This document shows, piece after piece, positions 11,881 to 21,173 of a stretch of DNA of 21,173 bases. The translations under genes were made by a program, and so were the position numbers. Position 1 is the first letter of the stretch. Every line of letters starts with the position of its first letter. Under the pieces are notes generated by a model. That model had not been told where the DNA came from. It searched no databases and saw nothing but the letters and a program-made list of their open reading frames with translations. This DNA comes from Daldinia sp. FL1419 (Eukaryota; Ascomycota; Sordariomycetes; Xylariales; Hypoxylaceae): positions 1 through 21,173 of the forward strand of contig MU623658.1 of the NCBI GenBank assembly GCA_025201765.1, given 5' to 3'.

Positions 11881-12876
11881 AATTAATACCCTTTTTTTTT
11901 ATATTTTTAAAGATTAATGTTAATTGTTAGTGGAAATTTGAGACTGCATTTTTAAAACCAAAGATTGTAATAATCTGTAATTAAGAATAGGTAAGGATAA
12001 TAAATTTATTTCCGCTCCTAATTAGTATAAATAAGATAGTTATAAAAATTATTAAATCCCTTTTATAACTATATTATTAAAAAAAATTATTATTATAAAA
12101 AATAATATAATTTTATAATTTAATATAAAATGTTTATTACTTATTTCTTTTATTATATCTTTAAGATTAATAATCATTTTAAAAACCTAATTAATATTAA
12201 TTAAAAAATTTTAAGCCTTCAATATTAAAATTAACCTTTATACTTTTAATATATTACTTTTATTTATATTTTCAAAATACTCTTTTAATGTACCTACAGC
12301 CTTAAAAATATAATTCCATCTTGCGTAAACTTCCTATTAAAGCTTAATAAGAAATGTTAGGTTTATATACAAATAAAATCTCATAAATTCTTTAAGATTT
12401 TGATAAATGATCTTATTTATTTCAATTACGAAAGTCTTATACCTGGAAAAGGGGATTTATAATATAAATATTATTCCATTTAAAATCTTACTATTTTCAA
12501 AGTTTTTAAATTATACTTATGTAATACAATCCCTAAATTATATAAACCTTTTTTAAATACATTTTTTTAAATAATAATACCAATTAAATAAATTCTTTAA
12601 GGCATAAATGATGGTAATTAAGATTATCCAATCTTTTATATAAATTTTAATTTATTATTACTAATTTATAATTTTTTCTAACATTATAAATTTAAAAAGA
12701 ATAAGGTTATAATTATGTTCTTTTTACTAAACAACACCACCCCCCCCCCAAAATTGGTAATTAAATTATAAAATACCTTTAACCATTAAAAATATAAATC
12801 TACAAACTAAATTGACATTAATTGTAAACCATCCATTCCATTTAAAATTAAATAAAATTGCTTTAAAAATAACTTA
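11881..12876. other. Upstream region of the Helitron gene, no feature recognised
   Basis: AT-rich sequence with patches of retained C, for example around 12290-12340 and 12430-12460. A C10 run lies at 12740-12749. No protein or RNA gene is recognisable on either strand. It would contain the promoter and 5' untranslated region of the Rep-helicase gene, but RIP has probably erased the core motifs. Confidence 0.4.
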
Positions 12877-13153
12877 ATGAATAATGGTAATAAAGGTTTT
12901 ACAAAAGGTTCCAACACCAATCCACCTTTTCCTAACCCTATTATTAAGTAAGAGCCTCAACCACCAGTACCCCATTCCAAAAAGTGAAAAACCAGCAAAA
13001 ATAAGTAAAGAACTAAACCTCCCATTTAATATAATCTTATAAATAATTTTGATAATAATAAATCAGAAATGATCTTTATTTCTGACTCTTCCGAGATAAG
13101 TATGGTAAAAGAAGAAAAATAAAGATAAATAAATTATTAATATTTTTTTTATA

Positions 13154-13196
13154 TTTTATAATAAATATATAAATATATAAATATATAAATATTAAT
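13154..13196 (+). repeat. AATATATA microsatellite
   Basis: Consecutive TAAATATA units form a simple-sequence tract inside the proposed Rep-helicase gene, between the Pro/Ser-rich N-terminal stretch and the coding-like sequence that resumes near 13290. It supports the idea that this part was an intron or non-coding leader rather than protein. Confidence 0.7.
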
Positions 13197-13470
13197 TTAT
13201 AAACATTAAAGTTATTTTCTAAGAGAAGTTCTATTATTAACTCCCTTTTTCAAAAGTTATCATTTCCTAATAAACACTCCCATTCTTTTAAAAATGTATA
13301 TTAAATGTAAAAAGGTTTAAAATCCTTTTAAAATGCATATAAATCCTAATACTGATCTTTTTTATAAAATATATTAACCATATTATACTCCCAAATAACA
13401 CCAACCATTATAAAAATTAGATCTAAATATAACTAATATTTTTAAAAGAGCTTAAATTAAGACATTGGTT

Positions 13471-13980
13471 CTTACTAGATGGAATTGCCCTCCTAAAAAA
13501 CTAATAATATTAGAAGATCATTTAAAGACTTCTATATCCGTTTAATTATATAAAGTTCCCAAATAATAGCAGCCAAGATCTGCTAGATGAAATCACCTTT
13601 CCAAAAAGCCAGCAACATTTGAAAATTATTCTAAACCTTCCATACCCATTTAATCACATAGAATCCTTAAATAATAATAATTAAAGCCTCCTGCCAGACG
13701 AGATTGCCCTCCTAAAGAACCAGTAGTATTAGAAGATTGTCCAAAAATTCCTATACCCATTTAACCATATAAAACTCCCAAATAACAATAATTAAAACTT
13801 ATTAGATAAGGTTGCCTTGTTAAAAGGCTAGTAATATTAAAAGATCATTATAAATCTCCCATATTTATTTAATTTATTCAACCTGTTTAATTATATAAAA
13901 CCCCTAAATAATAACAATTGAGGCCTCCTACCAAATAAGGTTATTTTATTAAAAGGTTAGCAGTATTCACAACTGATCAA
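13471..13980 (+). repeat. In-frame coding tandem repeat, five units of about 36 codons
   Basis: Units start at 13471, 13579, 13690, 13798 and 13927, giving spacings of 108, 111, 108 and 129 bases, all multiples of three. All are in the frame of the downstream Rep-helicase. Translated units align as: three or four residues, R, x, x, C-P-P-K or similar, L-E-D, K-x-P/S-I-x-I/V, stop, x-Y-K-x-P-K, stop, stop or Gln. The stops fall in the same columns, as expected if ancestral Gln codons (CAA or CAG) became TAA or TAG. The fourth unit has an internal partial duplication that accounts for its extra length; the fifth decays after about 13968. The encoded repeat is rich in Pro, Lys and (inferred) Gln. 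I know of no named domain with this pattern. Confidence 0.8.
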
Positions 13981-16900
13981 TTATATAAAAGCCATAATTA
14001 GTAGGAATTAAAATCTCTTGTATAATATCTATCCTAATTATTAGAAAACAGTCCCTTAATAATTAAAATTTATAATAATAGGGTTATAAATAAATAATAT
14101 AATACATATAATATATTACATTAATTAAATAAATAATCAAAAAATAAAATAAAGAAGATTGGAATTTATAATTCGTATTGCAAAAACAGAAATATTAACC
14201 TAACAAAAATTCATAAATTACCCAAATTTTTATAATCACTATTTACCAAAATTAATCCTAAGGCTAAATCATTTAAAAAGAACATTCAACATTACAACTC
14301 AACATTTATTTTTATCTTTATATACTATAAACCTATTAATTATTCCAATAGTAGTACAGGATTAAGCTACTTCTAAATATAAGGAGCTTTATATTACCAA
14401 ATTAACCTAATAAATATAACATTAAATAAAAGATCACAATACACCCAATTGTACTTTTACAACCTATAAATGGTTTTTTAATATTAAATAGTAATAAACA
14501 ATAATAATTTAGATACGGATATCCTAATACAACTATTTAAAAAAATCCATAGGAAAAATCCCTACATGGAGAAATATATCACCGTTTAAAAACAATTGTA
14601 AAATATTATGCGCTAATTAAGAGAAAGTGGGATTGATTAAGTTTAAATTAAAATGATTTTAAAGCTAAATTTGGACTTTATTGTTAAAGAAGGTGTTAAT
14701 CAAAAATAAAAGAATCTTCCAATAATGAATAATGTTACTAGAATTATTCCAAACACATCCAATATAAGATAATAATAAAAAAAAATTATTTTAATTAAAT
14801 AAGATATTTCAAACTCTTTTACATACTCTTACGCAAGAATCCTAATTACTTACCCATTTTATATACCCTTTTCTTATCCTTTAATATAATTGCACAAAAG
14901 GACTAGGTAAGATTTAATAATACTTATTGATAAAAATGGTTATAAAAGAACAAATTTAATATTATAATAATACTTTCAATTTTACCTTCACAATCATTAT
15001 CAGCAAGAATTAATACCTTTTATTTTTAAATAATTCTTTTAACAATATTTAATTAACATTTGGATTATAATAGAGTAAAATTTTTTTAATTAATTATAAC
15101 ATAAACAAAATAATCTTTATAAAGCTTTTAAAAATGATCTTAATAACATAATATCAACTAAAGATATTAATATGTTATTGATTGGGCATATTACTTATTT
15201 ATTAGTAATGTTCACAGGCTTGAAAAGATTTATGTTTTACTATTATTAAGATTTAATGGCTATTATTTATAAATTCAATTACCTAACACTATTTATTACC
15301 TTTATAATAAACCTAAATTAATTAAAAATTAAAAATGAACTTCTTCCAAAACAGATTGTAAACAACCAGCCCAATATTGGCATAAAAATTTTTAATCAAA
15401 AACATACAACATTTTTAAAAGATATAAAATTATAATTATGCTTTAAGATATATATAAGATTAATATAAACTATTAAATATTAGAAATGAAGTTTGCCATA
15501 TATACATTATTTAATCTTTTTGGTAAATATCAATCATAATCTTTATCTATAATTAATATATATTAATAAAATGGTTCGTACGGAAGTACCCAAGCCAAAT
15601 ATCAACCTAAATAACATCTTACAAAAGGTAATACTTTTAAATATAATATATGGATCTTATAAATAAAATAAGCTAAATTTTCTATATATGATTAAAAATA
15701 CCTGCTCTAAAGGTTTTCTAAAGCCATTCTATACCAAAACAACAATGAACCCCAATAATTATTTAACTTATAGATAAAGGCCTACAACTAAAATCCCTAA
15801 TAATAATTTAGAGCTGCAAGCGCTTAATAATAATTAGGTAATCTTGTACAACCCCTACCTAAGCCAAAAGTACCAAACCTATATTAATATAGAAATATGT
15901 ATTTTAATTAAAATTATTAAATATATCCATAAATATATTTATAAGGATAGTAATAGAATTACTGCATATTTATAAATAGAGAAAATATAAACTAATCCCA
16001 ATCAATAAGCTTAAAATCGCAACAAGATTAGTAAATATTTATATAATTAATTTATTAAACCTTTTAAAATCGTAAATTGAATATTTAAGTATTTTATTTA
16101 CAATATTAAATTTAATATCTAACCTCTGATTATTCACCTCCCTAATAAAGATAAATTAATTTATAATATAAATAAAAATATAAAATCATTGGTATAAATG
16201 GTTGAATAAAGTTATTTAATATTAACCACATAATTTAACTATAATAAAAATAATTAAAATAGGTGGTATATCTTATATTAAAACTTTCCCAATAACTTCT
16301 AATAATTTCTTAGGGAGAAATGGGTTAAATATATACGTAAGGTAAAGGAAAAAATCAACCATATTTATTTTATTTATTTAAAAATTAGAAAAAAATTTTA
16401 CCTATAAATGTTATTTATAATAATCCTAAAAACTATTAATTAATTAAATTTATTTATCTATAAGGATATTTAATATAATACTTTCTAATAAACTTATAAA
16501 ATATAAGGCTTATTAAAAGATAAAAAATATTAGGAACATTTTTTTAAAGAAATAAGCATATTTACTTCCAGTAAATAATTAAGGATCATATTTATTTACA
16601 TTATTAATAATAATAATTATTAATTATTTTTAAATATATGGATTAAATATAAAAACTAATTTTATAATAATTTATTAAAGGTAATAATAAATTATCTTAA
16701 TTTATTAATCTTTATTAAAATAACTTATTTTAATTATAGGTTTTATTTAATTAAATAAGCCATTATAAAAAACTAAAATTAATCAAAAATTAATTTCCCT
16801 AATTTTATCTATAATTGGGAAAAGGGAAAAAGAAATTAATTTTTAAATAATAAATTAAATTATAATAAAGAATAAAAAATAATTTTATAAGATTAAACAT

Positions 16901-18303
16901 TATTTAAACTTAATAAACACCAATATTTTATATTTAAAATAATTATAAAAACAATATAAAACAATTTTTATAATATATATTTTTATTTTTAAAGTGCTAT
17001 TGAAATTGGAAAGAACTTTTTATATTCAACACTTTACCATTATTATTGTTTAAAAAGTAAAATAATTTTATATGTAATTTTATTAGGAATAATAATTCTT
17101 TTACTATCTGGAGGAAAGATAGTTTATTTATAATTTAACATTTTAATTAAGTTTAATATTAATTTAATTTATTTTATTTAACGGGAATTAATGGTTACCA
17201 AATTTTTCCAATAAATATTGCTAATTATTTAAAATAAAATAATTATATAGCATAAATATATTTTTAAAATTATTCATAAGATACTATATAATATATAAGA
17301 AGATAATTTATTGTTCAATGGTATCCCTACTCTTTTTAAAAGGGACTTTGCGCAAATTTTACTTATGATTCAGAAAGGGTCGCATTTGTAAATCATTAAT
17401 ACCTATTTATAAAATTTATTTATATAAATTTAGCTTTAATAATTAACTTTTATTGTAAATATAAGGATTATATAAATAAATATAAATAATATTAAATTTA
17501 CTAAATAACTCTATGAAATCTCTTACAATCCTAAACAAAACAAAATGATTCCATTACCCAACTTAATAAAGATATTTAAAAATAATTAATAACTATATAA
17601 TCATATATATCCTTAAATATTACTAAATATAATTAATTAAATCTTCATAACCTTCTCTACCCAATACATTTTATTTACACACAATACCTTAATTAATATA
17701 ATTAATAATAACCTACTTCAAAAAATCCCTAAAAAATTTAAGATATACCAATCCATTAACAATTATATCACAACAAACAACAAAAATCTCCATTAACTAC
17801 TAATAAAAATAATACAATCCCTACAATTAATGGAAATACCCCCAATCAAACTATAACTAAAGATTAACATCTCAATCATATTATTACATAATTTAAATCC
17901 TAATAAAAATCTTTATAATAATACTTAATTAATAATTATTTAGCTTAAAAAATATAATATTAAAATGTAAATGATTAAAGGAAAATTTAATAAAAAGGTT
18001 CACATAATTTCTAGGATAAAATTAATCCAAAATAATAATAATTAATTATTTCTGTGATTTTAATAATAATTCCCAATCTCAATCTATTTCACTATAATTA
18101 TAAACAAATTACAAGGTTAATTTTTTAATATTATTAATATTAATCTACAATTCTCACTTTTTATTTATAACCAATTTTACATAACGATATCCAAAGTTAA
18201 AAACATTCAAAAATTAGGAATATTAAAATCACCTAAATCAAATTCAAGTTTTTTAAATATGATATACCCCAAGATATTTCAAAAACTAGCGAAAATCATG
18301 TAA

Positions 18304-20226
18304 CACTAACATTCAAAATAAATAACACACATTCAAATAAATAATAACTATTCAACATATAAGAAAAACAATAAATTATTAGAAAAAAATGAATTATTTA
18401 AACCAATAACAATTAATATAACTATATAGATATAATTAAAAGAAACTATAATATTAAAGAAATTAAAAAAATAATATAACCCACTTTTACCCCTTTTTAT
18501 TCACCGCTAAACCTATAATACCACTTAACATTCATAATATTTACCAATTAATCCCATAAAAAAAAACCCATCAAAAATTCCAGATATCATCATTACCCCA
18601 AAAAAACAAATTATTAATAACCTCCTAAAATTAACAAAAGCGTATAATACCTACCTTTACATCTTACTTAATCCAATCAATTATATTATTCAACCTTTTA
18701 ATTTCTTATTGAACAATTTCAAATTTATAAAATAATAGCAAAGTATTATTATCATTAACCAATTTAAACCAAAATAATATTAATCTACTTGCTAATATAA
18801 TGGTAGAAATATCCCCCATTTTATTATATTTGAATAAGGCTATAATATATTAATTTATTTTTTAATAATAATTAATAAAAATTAATAATAAAAATATATA
18901 CTAAATTGGTATAAACATTTATTACCACCATTATTATAATAATAGGAAATATAGGTCCTGTTAAAATAACTAGGGATAATAATATAACAATAAAAGGTAC
19001 CATTATTCTTTATATAATATAAATATACCATATTTAACGGAAGAACAATTCCAACCATAAACCCATAAACAACTAAATATGGTAAACATTTATAATTAAT
19101 ATAGATAGAGGTATAAAAAAGGATAAAATTACCTTCATAATTACTAACAGAAATAGTATTTAATTGCAAATCATAAAAATAATATTTTTAATCTTTATAA
19201 AAAAATTAAAGAAATAAATATCATTTAATAATAAATTATAAATCCTATTAATACTTAAAATAATATAATTAAAAATAAAAATAATAAAATATATATTAAG
19301 ATTATCTATTATATTAATAATAATATTACTAATACATATCTTTCAAATCCATTTAAGATACCAAATTATATAAAATATATAATTAACATCAATCTCAAAG
19401 TTAAAGGACATTTTCTTAGGTAGATCATTTATCTCAAAGATTAAATTATATAAAAGGAAAAAATACAATTTATTACAAAAATCTTAAATAAAAATAGATA
19501 TAAAATCCCAATTAAAACCACCAATTATCAATTAAGAACTTTCTAAAAACTAAACATCTTTATTTTTACTTTTCTCTATAATAAGTCAGATATACTTTCT
19601 AATCCAGTTAAGAAACATTATAAGTACCTTTAAAATACTTATTTCACCAATAACAATCTTACGCACTAAAATTAAATTAGAATAAATATTAGAAATTATT
19701 ATAAAACACTAATCAAAATTTAAAAAAATTTAAATTTAATAATAATTATAAGATTTTACCTAATTACATGATATATAACACAAGGTTCATAGTTCCTATA
19801 AACTTTCAAAAAATTTTACCTAAAATAAATCAACCACAATTATTATTAAAAATAAAATATTAATATAGATAAATTCATTAGAACATAATCTATAAAAATA
19901 TAAATTTAATTTTATTATATAATAAATACACATTAAAAAATAAAATTAAAAATAACTAAAATAAACTTAATTATGTTATAAAAGGTATAAAAGAATATTT
20001 GAAAAAAAGTAATTTCAATTTAAATTTAAAATAGAAACCTATAATTACATAATATAACGATTTATTAATAAAAAAATAAAATAACATAATCTTACCATAT
20101 GATTTATCAATAAAGTAAAAGAATAATATAATACTATTATACAATAAATAAAAAAATAAAAAAGGTTTAAATAAGATTATACAAAAGCATTCAAGATCAA
20201 TCGGAGGTGTAAAATAATAAAAATGG
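18304..20226. other. Long 3' segment of the Helitron, no gene recognised
   Basis: About 1.9 kb lies between the Rep-helicase stop and the terminal hairpin. It is C-rich and G-poor on this strand, for example around 18480-18640. I could not match any translation on either strand to a family. A 96-codon minus-strand stretch without stops (18882-19169) begins with TTG and is about as long as chance allows in this composition. Helitrons can carry captured host fragments, so a degraded passenger is possible, but nothing here proves one. Confidence 0.45.
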
Positions 20227-20249
20227 GATGAGCCACAAAGCGGCTCATC
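20227..20249 (+). other. Helitron 3' subterminal hairpin
   Basis: The arms GATGAGCC (20227-20234) and GGCTCATC (20242-20249) are perfect inverted complements around a 7-base loop, ACAAAGC. The hairpin ends nine bases before the terminal CTAG. In Helitrons this structure marks the right end for the transposase. It is unmutated and far more GC-rich than its surroundings. Confidence 0.9.
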
Positions 20250-20258
20250 TAAAAAAAA

Positions 20259-20262
20259 CTAG
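20259..20262 (+). other. Helitron 3' terminus CTAG (CTRR), followed by target T
   Basis: CTAG fits the CTRR consensus for Helitron right ends. The next base, 20263, is T, as expected for insertion between A and T. After it the sequence changes at once to almost pure A/T. The run of eight A at 20251-20258 separates it from the hairpin. Confidence 0.85.
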
Positions 20263-21173
20263 TAATTTATAATTTAAATAATTAAATATTTTTATATTTT
20301 ATTTTATTATATTTTTTAAATAAAAATATTTTTTATTTAATAAATCCTTTAATCTCTTATATATTTATCATTTTAAATGGTTAATTTAAGGTAATAATCT
20401 TCCTTTTTTAATATAGTTATAATAATAATTTTATATTAATTATTTTTTTAAAAAATAAATAAATTATATTATAAAAATTTGTTAATTAGGGTTTATTTTT
20501 ATTTCTAAAAGGTTATCCTTGTGATTATCTTATTATAAATATTTTAACTTCAGAAATATATTCATTATTATTGTTATATTTATAATTGGAATTTTTATTA
20601 ATAAAATCTGAAATATATATAGATTTATTATAAAAATATAATTTTATAATTGTGATTTTAAAATTAATTGGTTTTTTATTTATTTTAATAATATAGGTTT
20701 TATTGTTTTAAATAATTAATTTATAAGGATTAATTTAGTTATTATTTTTATAATAAATATATATTTTAAATTGGAAAAGTAAGTTTAATATATTTAATAT
20801 ATTTGATTTATTTTTTATACCTAAAATATCATTAATTTATTATTTAATTTTAAGTTTATAAATTTTATTTATTACCTTCTTAATAACTACAACTTAAATA
20901 ATAATAAAAAGAAAGGGTAATAAATTATTTATTAATTTTAAATATATTTTAAATATAAATAATATTAATATTAAATTATTTGGTTTTGTTATATTATTAA
21001 TAATTTTTATAATTATTTATAAAATATAATAGATATTAATTTAAATATTTTAAAAATCTTTTAATATTATTTTATATATTTATTATAATAAGTTATAATA
21101 TTATTTAATTTTTTTAATTAAATTATATATTTTAATAAGTATTTTTTTAATAGATATTAATAATGTTTTTATA
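20263..21173. other. AT-rich right flank
   Basis: Almost only A and T with slightly more G than C, unlike the C-rich Helitron interior on its left. No gene, tandem repeat or RNA is recognisable. It probably represents the older degraded sequence into which the Helitron inserted. Confidence 0.55.

Larger units (their letters stand above)
12877..18303 (+). pseudogene. Helitron Rep-PIF1 helicase, RIP-killed
   Basis: This is the Helitron transposase: a HUH/Y2 nuclease fused to a PIF1-like helicase. All motifs are in one frame. An N-terminal Pro/Ser-rich part (12877-13120) and five 36-residue repeats (13471-13980) come first. Cys-rich remnants follow at 14098-14181, then the Helitron-like N domain (GALYYQIN at 14374-14409, QYTQLYFY, NPYMEKYIT). 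In the Rep domain, ITFIINLN plus a stop at 15295-15321 stands for the ITFTxNPxW motif. The HUH motif reads LPYIHYLIFL at 15493-15522, with the first His now Tyr. YNPYLSQKYQTYINIE follows near 15850. The Y2 motif KYIHKYIYKG keeps both Tyr (15922, 15934). In the helicase, Walker A reads SAIEIGKNFLY (16993-17025). Walker B WDE is now stop-Asn-Lys (17230-17238). RDFAQIL (17341-17361), NKLQG and the C-terminal NQFYITISKV follow. The stop at 18301 closes the frame. The start at 12877 is tentative: 13126-13290 looks noncoding or intronic. It encodes no working protein. Confidence 0.9.
10558..20262 (+). mobile_element. Autonomous Helitron, RIP-inactivated
   Basis: Helitrons are rolling-circle DNA transposons that begin with TC, end with CTRR preceded by a hairpin, and insert between A and T. 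The right end is clear: the hairpin at 20227-20249, nine bases, CTAG at 20259-20262, and then T. Inside, on the same strand, a single long frame encodes the Rep-helicase. The left end at 10558 is only a candidate: an A followed by TCTTAACTAACC, where the composition changes from pure AT to C-rich with retained CpG. If wrong, the true left end lies between there and the gene near 12.9 kb, and the tandem array at 10979-11880 would be outside the element. As drawn it is about 9.7 kb, mutated by substitutions with no frameshift in the coding part I followed. Confidence 0.8.

Noticed and set aside
10979..13980. CRISPR array or centromeric satellite for the two tandem repeats
   Set aside because: Unit lengths (108-171 bases), absence of short identical repeats separated by unique spacers, and the coding frame of the second array exclude CRISPR. 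The short array length gives no support for a centromere.
18882..19169. A 96-codon stop-free stretch on the minus strand
   Set aside because: It begins with TTG, upstream codons in the same frame hold many stops, and the residues match no family. At this base composition one stretch of this length in the whole window is roughly what chance predicts.
20227..20258. Hairpin followed by A8 read as an intrinsic transcription terminator
   Set aside because: Strand and context fit a Helitron 3' end much better: CTAG nine bases later, a T after it, and the transposase gene upstream. The surrounding DNA is fungal-like rather than bacterial.
1..21173. Mitochondrial or AT-rich bacterial/plasmodial genome
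   Set aside because: No organelle genes, tRNAs or rRNAs are seen. Tad1-like LINE plus Helitron with transition-type stops fits a RIP-affected ascomycete nuclear genome instead.

Overview
The window looks like an AT-rich transposon graveyard in the nucleus of a filamentous ascomycete (Pezizomycotina). No intact host gene is visible. By eye it is roughly four-fifths A+T. Its two recognisable coding units keep one reading frame over thousands of bases but are full of stop codons. Those stops, and the changed catalytic residues, fit C-to-T or G-to-A transitions (CAA/CAG/CGA to stop, TGG to stop, His/Cys to Tyr, Asp to Asn). That is the footprint of repeat-induced point mutation (RIP). The fungal assignment is inferred from RIP plus the two element families, Tad1-type LINE and Helitron.

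Layout. 1-3430: AT-rich, G-over-C degraded DNA with nothing recognisable, ending in a T16 run. About 3430-8470: a Tad1-like LINE on the plus strand. Its ORF1 (frame of position 3620) has a gag-like body and three decayed zinc knuckles. Its ORF2 (frame of position 5143) has an APE-type endonuclease, a reverse transcriptase and a C-terminal CCHC knuckle. 8471-9998: C-rich, G-poor DNA of unknown identity (LINE 3' region or another element), followed by an AAT/AAAT-rich tail. 10029-10545: pure AT spacer.

About 10558-20262: an autonomous Helitron on the plus strand. Its right end is textbook: an 8-bp stem hairpin, 9 nt, CTAG, then a T. The left end is only a candidate. The element carries a noncoding tandem array with alternating 140/171-bp spacing (10979-11880). 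Its main product is one very long RIP-killed Rep-helicase reading frame (about 12877-18303). In order, this frame holds a Pro/Ser-rich N-terminus, five in-frame protein repeats of about 36 residues, a Cys-rich N-terminal domain, the Helitron-like N domain, the HUH/Y2 Rep nuclease and a PIF1-family helicase. 20263-21173: AT-rich flank.

The most interesting points are the almost complete, indel-free Helitron, its coding tandem repeat with stops in the same column of successive units, the well preserved 3' terminus, and a switch of base skew inside the LINE that suggests strand-asymmetric mutation.
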